42,012 bases of DNA from Candidatus Zipacnadia bacterium. Lineage in GTDB: Bacteria > Armatimonadota > Zipacnadia > Zipacnadales > UBA5352. The notes under the pieces are model-generated. The model was not told the origin of the DNA and searched no databases. It worked only from the letters and a program-made list of their open reading frames with translations. Below, piece after piece: positions 24,006-33,425 of this stretch. A program made the translations under genes and the position numbers. The stretch is taken from positions 1 to 42,012 of the forward strand of contig JALGTR010000003.1 of NCBI GenBank assembly GCA_029821265.1, read 5' to 3'. The stretch's first letter is position 1. Each line of letters opens with the position of its first letter.

Positions 24006-25370
24006 ATGGCTGGCATCCAGAGCTTGAAGATCGGAGTCTCCGGCGTTCGTGGGGTCGTCGGCCAGTCGCTTACGCCGCAACTCGTCGTGGGATTTGCCGA
24101 GGCCTTCGGCACCTACCTCGACGGCGGCGTGGTCGTGATCGGTCGGGATCCCAGACCGTCGGGCGAGATGATTCTGAACGCGCTGGTCGGAGGGCTGCTC
24201 TCGACCGGCTGCTCGGTGATCGACATCGGGGTCTGCCCGACGCCCACGATGCAGCACGCCGTGGTGGATCTCGGCGCGGACGGTGGGATCGCTGTGACCG
24301 CCAGCCATCATCCGGCGGCCTGGAATGCGCTCAAGTTCTGCCGCGAGGACGGCATCTTTCTCAACCAGCACCAGGCTGAGGAGTTGCTCAACGTCTACCA
24401 TCAGGGCGCCTTCGTGCAGCGCCCACACGACGCGCTGGGGCGGATGGGGCACGACGAGGGCGCGATCAACCGCCACCTGACCAAGGTCCTGTACTCGGCC
24501 GATCTCGACGCCATCTCCAGCCTCGCCCCGAAGGTCGTCATCGACAGCGTCAACGGCGCCGGCGCCGACTGCGCCGAGGGGCTGCTGCAGAAGATGGGTT
24601 GCGAGGTCATCGCCATCAACGATGTGCCCAATGGGCGCTTCCCGCGCGAGCCCGAGCCGATCGCAGAGAACCTCGGACAGCTCTGCGAGGCCGTGCGCGA
24701 GCATGGCGCGGACCTTGGCCTGGCGCAGGACGCCGACGGCGATCGCCTCGCCATCGTCTCCGAGGAGGGCGAGGCCATCGGCGAGGAATACACGCTCGCC
24801 TTCGCCTGCGACGTCATGGCCGAGACCCGCAAGGGGCCGCTGGTTACGAACCTCTCGACCAGCCGCATGATCGACGAGGTCGGCGAACGCCACGGCTGCG
24901 AGGTCGTGCGCTCGAAGGTCGGCGAGGTGAACGTGGTCGAGACGATGCTCGCCGTCGATGCGATTGGCGGCGGCGAGGGCAACGGCGGCGTAATCGACCC
25001 GAATCTGCACTACTGCCGCGACAACCTCGCCGCCATGGCACTGATCCTCGGTGGCATGGCCAGACGCGGGATCACGATCACGGAGTGGAAGCGCACATTC
25101 CGCCCCTCGGCGATCGTCAAGGAGAAGCTCCCCTGCTCCGCAGGCATGATCGGCCGCGCGATTCTCGCGCTGCAGCGCCACTACGAGGGCCAGACTCTCG
25201 ACCTCACTGAGGGCGTGAAAGCGTTCTTCGACGGCGACGCATGGGTGCACGCCCGGCCCAGCAACACCGAGCCGATCATCCGCGTTGTGGCCGAGGCTGA
25301 TGACCACGCCACCGCGCGCTGGCTGGCGGATGAGGCCGTCCAGGTCGCGGCACAGGCCATCGAGGGGTAG
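24006..25370 (+). CDS. phosphoglucomutase/phosphomannomutase family protein
   Basis: Phosphohexomutase of 454 aa that should interconvert hexose 1- and 6-phosphates (glucose, mannose or glucosamine not resolved). The track's TTG at 23976 is replaced by the ATG at 24006 (MAGIQSLKIGVSGVRGVVG). The phosphoserine loop is TASHHP with Ser100, the metal loop QDADGDRLA near 240, the sugar loop GGEGNGG near 325, and the phosphate-binding RPSNTEPIIRV near the C-terminus. It shares long near-identical segments with the preceding gene, such as WNALKFCR(D/E)DGI and ELLNVYHQ, so the pair came from tandem duplication. The end of the operon is marked by a strong hairpin. Confidence 0.92.
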   Translation: MAGIQSLKIGVSGVRGVVGQSLTPQLVVGFAEAFGTYLDGGVVVIGRDPRPSGEMILNALVGGLLSTGCSVIDIGVCPTPTMQHAVVDLGADGGIAVTASHHPAAWNALKFCREDGIFLNQHQAEELLNVYHQGAFVQRPHDALGRMGHDEGAINRHLTKVLYSADLDAISSLAPKVVIDSVNGAGADCAEGLLQKMGCEVIAINDVPNGRFPREPEPIAENLGQLCEAVREHGADLGLAQDADGDRLAIVSEEGEAIGEEYTLAFACDVMAETRKGPLVTNLSTSRMIDEVGERHGCEVVRSKVGEVNVVETMLAVDAIGGGEGNGGVIDPNLHYCRDNLAAMALILGGMARRGITITEWKRTFRPSAIVKEKLPCSAGMIGRAILALQRHYEGQTLDLTEGVKAFFDGDAWVHARPSNTEPIIRVVAEADDHATARWLADEAVQVAAQAIEG

Positions 25371-25400
25371 GCTCCACCAGGGACGCGCGTCACGAATCGC

Positions 25401-25427
25401 GAGGGGCCGGGTGATGCCCGGCCCCTC
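25401..25427. terminator. bidirectional terminator after the mutase operon
   Basis: GAGGGGCCGGG (25401-25411) and CCCGGCCCCTC (25417-25427) form a perfect 11-bp stem with a 5-base loop. It lies between convergent genes ending at 25370 (plus) and 25455 (minus). Confidence 0.7.
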
Positions 25428-25454
25428 TTCGCATGCCGATGCCGCGTGCGGACG

Positions 25455-28400
25455 CTACGGTAGCCGCAGGGCCCGGGCGCGGCCGCCAGCGCCCGCGACG
25501 ATGACGTCCTGGCCGCCGGCGGCCCCGAGCTTCGCGGCCGCAAGGTCGAGGATCGCCCGGCCTATCTCCTGGCGCGCAACCACCGTGCCGTCGTCAGCTC
25601 GAAGCGCGTAGACGGCGCCGTCGTCGCATCCCGCCGCGACCAGCCGACCGTCCGGGCGGTCCAGCAGCGCCAGCGTGCCCACCTGATTGGGCAGGCCGGT
25701 GCGCCAGATCATGGTCCCATCCCCGTCGAGGCAGTAGACGTTGAACGACATCGATGAGGCCAGCACCTCGTGCGCGCCGTCACCGTCAACGTCCGCACAG
25801 ATCACGTCCGTGACCTCATCGCCGGTGTTGACCACCCACAGGCGGTCGCCGTCGGAGCTGTACGCCTGCACCGTCGTGTCCGCACCGCCGAAGATGACCT
25901 CCAGCCGGCCGTCGCCGTCGAGGTCGCCGGTCGTCACGGCGTTCGCGTCCGGTCCGCCTGCCGTGCGCACCTGCCATTTCCGGGTGCCGTCCGGGTTGAC
26001 GCAGTGCCACCAGTAGTACTCCGTGCCGCAGATCACCTCGTCGCGGCCATCGGCGTCGAGGTCGGCGGCGGCGCCGGCGGTGGAGCCGTGGACGCTCTCG
26101 TAGTGCCAGATCTCCTCGCCGGACGCGTCGATCGCGTAGTAGCGCCAGCTGTCGGCGCCGGCGACCACGACCTCGCTGCCATCGCCCGTCAGGTCGGCGG
26201 GGAAGACCACCCGCACGTGCGGCGTCCGCTTGTAGTATGGCACCTCGAACCGCCACATCCGTTCGCCCGCGGAGTCGATCGCGATCACCTGCGAGTTCAT
26301 CGTGCCTGCGACGATCGAGGGGGTGCCATCTCCGTCGAAGTCCACGGCGGCCACGGAGTTGACCTCGTGGTCGCAGTCGTGCGTCCAGCGCAGCGAGCCG
26401 TCGGCGTCGAGGCAGTAGACCTTCCCGTTCGAGTTACCGCCGATCGTCTCGTCGATTCCGTCGCCGTCAAGGTCCGCGGCGATCACTGAGTTGAAGACGT
26501 AGCCGACCTCGCCCTCCGACTGCGCGGCCAGCTCCGCCAGACCCTCGCCTGAGCCCCAGAGCATCAGTTCGGCCATGTAGACGGCCGTGCCCGGCCGTGG
26601 CGTGAGCACCAGGCGCAGCTCGTCGGCCTCAGCGTCGAGGCCGTCGAACTCGTACTCCTCCGGAGCGTGGCCGGGATCGCCCCAATTACCGTGCATCTCG
26701 TCGTCGGTGAAGTCAACGACCGTCCGGCTGTCCTGCTCGAATCCATCGGTGGACGCCAGCAGCCGAATGCGCCCGAGCTGGAAGAGCCTGTCCTTGCTCG
26801 AGGAGGTCGCGAACCAGGCCCGCAGGTTCATCCGCTCGATCGTGTAGCTGTCGCGCAGTTTCAGCGTGAGCGTGACCTCCTGGTCGTCGTCCCACATGAC
26901 CGCGCTCTCGGTGCCCTCGACCGAGCCGTCGAATGCGTTAGCGAGCTGATTGCCGCCCGCCCGCTGCGAGAAGACATTGACCGGTAGCGGTGCAGGATCC
27001 GCCGACATCTCCACGACGGCCTCGACCGACTCCGGCCGCCCGGGGTTGCCTGTCAGCAGGAAACTGTCCGGGCGCTCGAGGTAGCTCCATAGCTCGGCCA
27101 TGGGCTCGGCCTCGGCCCCTGCAGCGGCGGGAGGCGTGACCGGTGGAGCGGCCGCGATGACGCTGCGCATCATCTCGGCGATCTCCTCGCGACCAGCGGT
27201 GTTGCCAAGCTCCACGGTCTCCGTCTGCTGCTCGGTTCCGATGGAGGAGACCACCGGCGTGTGCACGAGGACCGTGCCCATCCCCAGGTCGGCCTCCACG
27301 TCCGCGCCCTGCTCAATGGTCCTCGTCTCTCCGAGGGCAGTGACCTCTGTCACGCCCACGCCCCACATCCGTTCGGGCGTCATGACCGCCATCTCCCCGA
27401 GCGCCGAGGCCGCGCCGGGCAGCGTCAGCCGGCCGTCTGCATCTCTGACCGACACGATCACCGGATCGCCCTCGCCGGTGATCGCAATGGAGCTGTCGTT
27501 CAGGCGTGTAACCTCAAGCGCCGACGGCTCCTCGCCTGACGCGTGCAGCACCGTGAAGAGCACCACCTGCTCGCCGGGCTGCAGCGTCGCATTGACGATG
27601 CCCTGCATCGACTTCACCACCGGCTCATCGGCCCACGGATAGCTGCTCCAGTTCTTGCCGGTGTACTCGTCCTCATTCACGATGCAGTGGGTGTCGGGGG
27701 TCATGACGAAGGCCGCGTGCTGACCGTCCTGCTCGACACGCAGCGTCGAGCCCACAAGCTCGGTGTCACCGATGGTCTGCCAGACTGCGCGGAAGCTGTA
27801 ATCGCCCGGCTCTGTCGCGACCATGCGGTCCGCCACGACGAACATGCGGTCCTTCAGCCACATCACGTTGCGGTGCCAGTCCACCCCCGCATAGGCCCGC
27901 ATGACCGTCTGCGACGCCCCCATGCCCTGCATATCCGCAAGGTTCTCCAGTTCGGCGTAGGCCGGAACACTTTCCGACTGGCCATCGCGCAACACGAGCA
28001 TACCGTTGTGGTACTTGGGCAGCGACTTGATGTAATCGGTGTCGGCCAGCCAGATACGCCCATTCTCGGTCCACTGCAGCAGGCAGTTGCCGTCCATGTG
28101 CCCGTGGCCGCCCAGCGTCAGCCCGTCGAGCAGCAGGTACGCCGCATCCTCGTCGAAGCTGTTGCGCCAGGTGATCTTGTCGAACGCGTGCGACTGCTCC
28201 ACGTGCTCGCTGCCACTGAAGCTCTCATACCACATCTCATCGAGCCCATAGCCCACCGTTTCGAGCAGATCGCTCGGCAGCGTTGTTTTCGCGTTCGACC
28301 CCAACGAGTACTGCGACAGTGCAAGCTGTGGTCGAGTCTGCATCTTCTTCTCAATCGCCCACTGGTAACGCCCGTCGCGATACCACCACTCGGCCATGCG

Positions 28401-30773
28401 CAGAATGCTCAGCTCGCGGCCGATGTAGCCCCAGCCGCCAACGTCACCGTAGGGCACCTGGTAGCCGAGGTTGTTCATCGTCAGGATCGCATACTCGGCG
28501 TTCTTGCGCGCGTTCCCATTCTCGAAGTAGCGCAGGTCCGGGCGTGCCAGCGAGTACATCATCGTGTGCCCCAGCGTCAACCACTGGTAGGTGTTGCAGT
28601 CGCAGTGCGGCTTCGAGGCGTCGAGCTGAAACTGGAAGGTCCCATCCGCCACGCGGATCCACTCTTCGCCCTCGACCGCGTCGTAGTAGCGGCTGAAGTA
28701 CTGACCTGCATACAGGCAGCCCAGCGCAGGGAAGGTCTGGTGATTGAACCGCACGTGTGTGCTCGAGGCCGAGGCCGACTTCTGCGGCCCAAGCTCGCTG
28801 ACCCACCGGAACAGGATCTTCGTGACCTCCAGCCGCTCCTCGTCGCTGATCGCCGGGCTCTCCTCGACGGCGTCCCATGCCATGAAGTTCGGGGCGATGT
28901 GAAAGTCCGAGTCCATACCCCACGGCCCGCCGTAGGTGTCCGGATCGGACAGATACCACTCGTACGTGCGCTTGATCATCCACACGTACATCTGCGCGTA
29001 CTCGTCCCTGCCGGTCAGCGCGTAGTTCAGGCCCTGGTTCTGCGCCATCGCGAACAGCCCGCGTGTCCCTGCCCGCTCCAGGTGGCTCTCGCAATCGGCC
29101 CTGGTGCTCTCGAACCACTCCTCGTCGAGGTCCATCGTGAACCTATTGCCCCAGGCCTTCTCCGCTTCGCCCGTCAGCTCAACCTCCAGCAGCGACGGCA
29201 GCGTCAGCGTCTCGCCCGGCTGGATGTGCGCCCGCAGCGCGCGAAGACCTGCCCTCGCGCCCTCGATGTCAGATGCGCCGATGCAGATCAGATTTCGCCC
29301 TGTACCCCACGGATCAGAGACTGTGCGTAGTTCGTAGCCGCCATCACCGGGGTAGACGCCATCGGCGAAGCACTGCTGGTGGGAGTAGGGATACAGCAAC
29401 GCGCGGTTGTTGACGATGCTTCCGAGCATGATCGCGTTGGTCTCCGCCAGGTCCTCGTCGCCCACCTCGTCGGCATCGACGATCTGCAGTGTCGCCCCGG
29501 TCGCCTCCTCGATCGCGGAGGCCACCTCCGCGGCCACTTCACGCCACGCATCATCCGCCGGCGTGACGATGATCGCCGCAGCCTCGCCGTCGTCCACGAG
29601 CGTGGTCTCGGGATACAGCCTCTTCGGCTCGGTCACCTCGCTGAAGCTCTTCAGTGTGGACTGCCCGGTCCTCACGTTGTCGATGTACATGTCGATTGGC
29701 GTCGCCGGGTCGTGCGCGCCGACGTAGAAGCGCAGGTAGGTCACGCCGACCGGCTCGTCACCCTCCAGTCGCGACGTCTCCCACGAGATCCCGCGGTATG
29801 ACATCCCCGGGTACAGCTCGAATGTCGTCATCTCCGGCCCGAGTTGCCCGCTCCACGACGTCCAGCTGAGCACGCACTCATCCTCGGCATTGTAGCCCCG
29901 CACGTACAGCGCTTCGGATACATCCGGCGTGGAGGTAGCGGCATCGAACTTGAGTGTGGTGTTGTCCGTGAAGTCCGTGGCGGGGATCTGCATCCCCACG
30001 CACAGGTAGGAGTTGCCCTCGGCGTCCTCCGGCGTCGTCCCCGAGAGGTGAATCGCCGCTGCGCCCTCAGTCACGTGGTCGGGATCGTCGACGGCCTCAA
30101 GTGAGGCGTCCGCCCAGTCCTCGCCGAGGTCGATCGACATGCCCTGGGTGCTCTCACATGAGTTCAGCAGCACCTCATCGCCCACATTCCCGCTGCCCGA
30201 GATGCGGATATTGTCCACGTACATCGCGAACTCCGTCCCCGCCTCATGGGTACCGGTGTAGAAGCGAAGCCGGACAACCGCGCTGTGGTCATCGTTTTCG
30301 ATCTCCTGCGGCTCCCACTTGAGCTGCCCGGACTGCTCCGGAACTGCTTCGAAGCGCTTCATGCCCTCCTCGAGCGGGTGCGCCCAGTTCTGCCAGCTCA
30401 GCACGCAGCTTCCGTACTCGTCGTAGCCCCGCACGTACAGCGCGCCCGACGTCTCGGGCATGGTCGTCCCGGCATCGAAGATCAGCGTCCGGTTGGTGAA
30501 GTCCGTCGGCTCGATCTGCAGGTCAAATGAGACGTATGAGTTCCCCGTCGCGTCCTCCGGAGACCTGCTGGAGATTCGGATGCTTCCGGCGCCCTCTGTC
30601 ACGTATTCGGCGGCACGCGCGATCACCAGCAGTGTCTCGGGGTTGTCCGCGGCAGTGGTGACCTTGACGCCGTCCAGCGTTTCACAGCCATGCAGCAGCG
30701 TGGTGTTCTCCTGCGCAGAAGATGCAGCGGCAAACGCAGTGAGCAACGCAACGATCGCGATAAGGGACCTCAC
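25455..30773 (-). CDS. giant exported heparinase II/III-like protein with beta-propeller
   Basis: Exported multidomain protein, 1772 aa. The track ORF begins at 30824, but the GTG at 30773 lies six bases after GGAGGGG and opens a clean signal peptide (RSLIAIVALLTAFAAASSA|QE). In order: two homologous beta-sandwich repeats (about 25-200 and 200-385, each ending MY(V/I)DN(V/I)R); an alpha/beta domain like those preceding some glycosidases (~385-530); an alpha-helical toroid (~545-870); a heparinase II/III-type beta-sandwich with GGHGHMDGN near 890; an F5/8-type (discoidin) domain (~1265-1420); and an FG-GAP-like propeller of about seven blades with DxDGDG calcium loops (~1430-1772). Together these point to a secreted lyase binding and cutting an acidic polysaccharide. 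Substrate is unknown, and catalytic residues were not verified. Confidence 0.87.
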   Translation of the reverse strand: MRSLIAIVALLTAFAAASSAQENTTLLHGCETLDGVKVTTAADNPETLLVIARAAEYVTEGAGSIRISSRSPEDATGNSYVSFDLQIEPTDFTNRTLIFDAGTTMPETSGALYVRGYDEYGSCVLSWQNWAHPLEEGMKRFEAVPEQSGQLKWEPQEIENDDHSAVVRLRFYTGTHEAGTEFAMYVDNIRISGSGNVGDEVLLNSCESTQGMSIDLGEDWADASLEAVDDPDHVTEGAAAIHLSGTTPEDAEGNSYLCVGMQIPATDFTDNTTLKFDAATSTPDVSEALYVRGYNAEDECVLSWTSWSGQLGPEMTTFELYPGMSYRGISWETSRLEGDEPVGVTYLRFYVGAHDPATPIDMYIDNVRTGQSTLKSFSEVTEPKRLYPETTLVDDGEAAAIIVTPADDAWREVAAEVASAIEEATGATLQIVDADEVGDEDLAETNAIMLGSIVNNRALLYPYSHQQCFADGVYPGDGGYELRTVSDPWGTGRNLICIGASDIEGARAGLRALRAHIQPGETLTLPSLLEVELTGEAEKAWGNRFTMDLDEEWFESTRADCESHLERAGTRGLFAMAQNQGLNYALTGRDEYAQMYVWMIKRTYEWYLSDPDTYGGPWGMDSDFHIAPNFMAWDAVEESPAISDEERLEVTKILFRWVSELGPQKSASASSTHVRFNHQTFPALGCLYAGQYFSRYYDAVEGEEWIRVADGTFQFQLDASKPHCDCNTYQWLTLGHTMMYSLARPDLRYFENGNARKNAEYAILTMNNLGYQVPYGDVGGWGYIGRELSILRMAEWWYRDGRYQWAIEKKMQTRPQLALSQYSLGSNAKTTLPSDLLETVGYGLDEMWYESFSGSEHVEQSHAFDKITWRNSFDEDAAYLLLDGLTLGGHGHMDGNCLLQWTENGRIWLADTDYIKSLPKYHNGMLVLRDGQSESVPAYAELENLADMQGMGASQTVMRAYAGVDWHRNVMWLKDRMFVVADRMVATEPGDYSFRAVWQTIGDTELVGSTLRVEQDGQHAAFVMTPDTHCIVNEDEYTGKNWSSYPWADEPVVKSMQGIVNATLQPGEQVVLFTVLHASGEEPSALEVTRLNDSSIAITGEGDPVIVSVRDADGRLTLPGAASALGEMAVMTPERMWGVGVTEVTALGETRTIEQGADVEADLGMGTVLVHTPVVSSIGTEQQTETVELGNTAGREEIAEMMRSVIAAAPPVTPPAAAGAEAEPMAELWSYLERPDSFLLTGNPGRPESVEAVVEMSADPAPLPVNVFSQRAGGNQLANAFDGSVEGTESAVMWDDDQEVTLTLKLRDSYTIERMNLRAWFATSSSKDRLFQLGRIRLLASTDGFEQDSRTVVDFTDDEMHGNWGDPGHAPEEYEFDGLDAEADELRLVLTPRPGTAVYMAELMLWGSGEGLAELAAQSEGEVGYVFNSVIAADLDGDGIDETIGGNSNGKVYCLDADGSLRWTHDCDHEVNSVAAVDFDGDGTPSIVAGTMNSQVIAIDSAGERMWRFEVPYYKRTPHVRVVFPADLTGDGSEVVVAGADSWRYYAIDASGEEIWHYESVHGSTAGAAADLDADGRDEVICGTEYYWWHCVNPDGTRKWQVRTAGGPDANAVTTGDLDGDGRLEVIFGGADTTVQAYSSDGDRLWVVNTGDEVTDVICADVDGDGAHEVLASSMSFNVYCLDGDGTMIWRTGLPNQVGTLALLDRPDGRLVAAGCDDGAVYALRADDGTVVARQEIGRAILDLAAAKLGAAGGQDVIVAGAGGRARALRLP

Positions 30774-30862
30774 GGGGCACCCCTCCAGGTGGTCTTGAGC
30801 GTCGTTCTTTCGTGTGGCGTGCATCCTCGTTCCGAGACGCGAGAGCGCTCGTCGAAGTTTCG

Positions 30863-31708
30863 TTACAGCTCAACCTGCATTCCGTCGAAGGCCGGCTCGA
30901 TGCCGTGGGGGCGGAAGAACTCCTCCAGCCGCTCGTGCAGCCAGCCGCCGTTGTGCGAGAAGTGCGTGGCGATCACCCGGGTGCTTTCACTGAGTGTCCC
31001 GAGCTTCAGAAGCCGCGCGCGAACGGCGAGCACGTCCTCGGCTCCAAGATGGTGGTGTCCGCCCTTACGCGAGCCGTAGGTGCACTCGATGATCAGCGTG
31101 TCCAGGCGCTTGCCGGCGAGGAACTCCCACGTCTGTTCCGGCCACCAGCCCGTATCATTGCCCTGCAGCACCGCCCGCTCCCCGCGCTCGAACAGATAGT
31201 TCAGCGCCATCTCGTCATCGGCGTGGTCTGCCAGCAGAGGCGTCGCGGTAACTCCCTCGCCGAGGTCGATCGGCTCGAATGGCTTCACGGTGATGAACCT
31301 CGCCCGCGCCTCCTCGAGGCTGTGCCTGCCGCCCTCGAGGTACTCGCGCACGCTCTCATTGCCGTAGATCGACAGCACATTATCGTCCGGCAGATCGGCG
31401 AAACCGGGGCGCCGGTACATGATCTCGCGCCGGTCGATGTGATCGCCGTGCGAGTGCGTGATCAGCAGGTGCTCCAGCGCAGCGTAGTCGAGGCCGAACT
31501 CGTTCATCTGCCAGAGCGAGTCCGGGCCGAAGTCCACGCGGATCCGCTCTCCGAGCTGATACGCCGCCCGGCGGCGCAGGTTCCTACCGCCCAGCCTTCG
31601 CGCTTCGGCGCACGCCTCGCAGGTGCACCACAGCGCCGGCCAGCCCTCCGCGGCGGCAGTCCCGAGTATCGTCAGCAGCATCGGATCCGAGCTTTCCTGG
31701 CTCACCAT
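30863..31708 (-). CDS. MBL-fold metallohydrolase, PhnP-like
   Basis: Metallo-beta-lactamase-fold hydrolase, about 281 aa, resembling PhnP-type cyclic phosphodiesterases. Near the N-terminus ILGTAAAEGWP precedes a Cys cluster (CTCEAC) like PhnP's structural zinc site. The active-site motif is HSHGDHID, followed by DHADDEMA, a GNDTGWW loop, and IATHFSHNG. The track start at 31738 overlaps ruvB. GGAGG directly before ATG 31708 and GTG 31705 makes one of those more likely, and GTG has the better spacing. It is downstream of ruvB in the same direction and may be cotranscribed with ruvCAB. The substrate is unknown. Confidence 0.87.
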   Translation of the reverse strand: MVSQESSDPMLLTILGTAAAEGWPALWCTCEACAEARRLGGRNLRRRAAYQLGERIRVDFGPDSLWQMNEFGLDYAALEHLLITHSHGDHIDRREIMYRRPGFADLPDDNVLSIYGNESVREYLEGGRHSLEEARARFITVKPFEPIDLGEGVTATPLLADHADDEMALNYLFERGERAVLQGNDTGWWPEQTWEFLAGKRLDTLIIECTYGSRKGGHHHLGAEDVLAVRARLLKLGTLSESTRVIATHFSHNGGWLHERLEEFFRPHGIEPAFDGMQVEL

Positions 31709-31734
31709 GCTCCTCCGTCCCATGTGGTCGTCGC

Positions 31735-32796
31735 TCACTGCAGCGGCAGGTTACTCTGCGGCGACGGCGGCTCCGGCGGTCTGCCGTCGATGCCCAGGTG
31801 AGCGTACGCTCGCTTCGTAGCCATCCGGCCCCGCGGCGTCCGTATCACGAAGCCGATCTTCAGCAGATAGGGCTCCACGACGTCCTCGAGCGTGTCCGAG
31901 TCCTCGCCGAGCGTGGCCGCGAGGGCGTTGACGCCGGCCGGTCCGCCCTGGTAGTAGTCGATCAGCGCCCGCAGGTACTTCCGGTCGAGGTCGTCGAGTC
32001 CCTGCTCGTCGACGCCCAGCGCCTCCAGCGCCTCCTGCGCGATCTCGTCGGTGATCCGGCCGTCGCCCATGATCTGCGCGTAGTCGCGCACGCGGCGCAG
32101 CAGGCGGTTCACCACGCGCGCAGTGCCTCGCGCGCGGCGGGCGATCTGTTCGGCGCCACCATCTGTGAGGTCCACGTCGAGGATCAGCGCCGACCTCCGC
32201 ACGATCTTCTGCAGCTGCTCGGGCGTGTAGAAGTCCAGGTGGTGGAAGATTCCGAAGCGGTTGCGCAACGGCGGGGTTAGCAGCCCGGCGCGTGTCGTCG
32301 CGCCCACAAGCGTGAAGGGTTCGAGGTCCAGGGAGATGTTATTCGCGTAGGGGCCGCTGTCGACGACGAAATCTATGCGGAAGTCCTCCATCGCGGAGTA
32401 GAGGTACTCCTCGACCACGCGTGGGAGGCGGTGGATCTCGTCCACGAACATGATGTCACCGCGGTCGAGGTTGGTCAGGATCCCCACGAGGTCCGACGCC
32501 CGCTCAAGTGCCGGGCCGGAGTGCTGCTGGAAGTCGCCGCCCATCTCGTTCGCGATGATATGCGCGAGCGTGGTCTTTCCCAGGCCCGGCGGCCCATCAA
32601 GCAGCACATGATCGAGAACCTCACCGCGCTGGCGCGCTGCCCTGATCGCCACACGCAGACCCTCGATGATCCGTTCCTGGCCGACGTCATACTCATCGAG
32701 CGTCTGTGGTCGCAGAGCCACCATCGCGCTGCGCTCGTCATCCTCCGCCTGCGCGCTGACCAGGCGGCGTCGGCCCTCCATGCTCTCGTCTGCCAC
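31735..32796 (-). CDS. ruvB: Holliday junction branch migration ATPase RuvB
   Basis: Motor of the RuvAB branch-migration complex, about 353 aa. Walker A is GPPGLGKTT, Walker B FVDEIHRL, sensor 1 GATTRAG, the arginine-finger segment LRNRFG, and the C-terminal winged helix contains IGFVIRTPRGRMAT. The track start is a GTG at 32811 that overlaps the ruvA stop, but AGGAG lies seven bases before a second in-frame GTG at 32796, which I prefer. It is the third gene of a ruvC-ruvA-ruvB set. Confidence 0.96.
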   Translation of the reverse strand: MADESMEGRRRLVSAQAEDDERSAMVALRPQTLDEYDVGQERIIEGLRVAIRAARQRGEVLDHVLLDGPPGLGKTTLAHIIANEMGGDFQQHSGPALERASDLVGILTNLDRGDIMFVDEIHRLPRVVEEYLYSAMEDFRIDFVVDSGPYANNISLDLEPFTLVGATTRAGLLTPPLRNRFGIFHHLDFYTPEQLQKIVRRSALILDVDLTDGGAEQIARRARGTARVVNRLLRRVRDYAQIMGDGRITDEIAQEALEALGVDEQGLDDLDRKYLRALIDYYQGGPAGVNALAATLGEDSDTLEDVVEPYLLKIGFVIRTPRGRMATKRAYAHLGIDGRPPEPPSPQSNLPLQ

Positions 32797-32807
32797 GCGA
32801 TCGCTCC

Positions 32808-33425
32808 TCACTTGCGCCGGAAGACTGCGCGCACCAGCTCGTCGACCTCTTCGATCTCCGGCTGCGCCTCACGCACCGCCGAGACGCGCTCGATGGCCTC
32901 CCCCTGCGACATCCCCAGTTGGGTGAGAACGGCCATCGCCTCCGCGGTGAGATCGTCGGCGGCAGCGCGCTTACCAGCCATCGGCTCGCGCCCCATGTAC
33001 GGTCCCATTCGGTCCTGCAGCTTGCTGATCATGTCCCGGGCCCGCTGCTTCCCGACGCCCGGCAGGCGCTTGAGCGTCGTCTCGTCGCCAATGCTGATGG
33101 CCTTCGCGATCGTGGAGATCGGCAGCGCCATGGCCTTGCAGGCGCCGACCGGACCAAGCTGATGCACCGTGAGCAGCTCCTCGAAGAAGCTGCGCTCAAG
33201 CTCGCTGTCGAAGCCCACGAGCATCGGCGTGCCGCTTCCGGCCGCACCGCCGCGCTCGCAGTGATAGGTGTGGATCTTTACCTGTGTGCCCTGTCCGCGC
33301 TCGATCAGCTTCTGGGCGAAGGGTGGGGAGACGTTGATCTCGTATCCGACACCTGCGACGTCCACGATGGCGATATTCTCGTCGACGTCAACGCTGACGA
33401 GCTCGCCACGGACGAATCGAATCAC
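32808..33425 (-). CDS. ruvA: Holliday junction DNA helicase subunit RuvA
   Basis: Junction-binding partner of RuvB, 205 aa. It has the N-terminal OB domain (MIRFVRGELVSVD...VAGVGYEINV), the tandem helix-hairpin-helix domain (LPGVGKQRARDMI) and a small C-terminal RuvB-contacting domain (LTAEAMAVLTQLGMSQGEAI). An insertion of a few Gly/Ala residues (RGGAAGSG) lengthens the OB-domain loop. Its ATG overlaps the ruvC stop (ATGA), implying coupled translation. Confidence 0.96.
   Translation of the reverse strand: MIRFVRGELVSVDVDENIAIVDVAGVGYEINVSPPFAQKLIERGQGTQVKIHTYHCERGGAAGSGTPMLVGFDSELERSFFEELLTVHQLGPVGACKAMALPISTIAKAISIGDETTLKRLPGVGKQRARDMISKLQDRMGPYMGREPMAGKRAAADDLTAEAMAVLTQLGMSQGEAIERVSAVREAQPEIEEVDELVRAVFRRK

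Noticed and set aside
23754-25307. 517-aa minus-strand ORF over the second mutase
   Set aside because: Shadow of the phosphohexomutase genes on the opposite strand.
27543-29330. 595-aa plus-strand ORF inside the giant exported gene
   Set aside because: Antisense shadow of 25455-30773, with His/Val/Arg-rich composition and no motifs.
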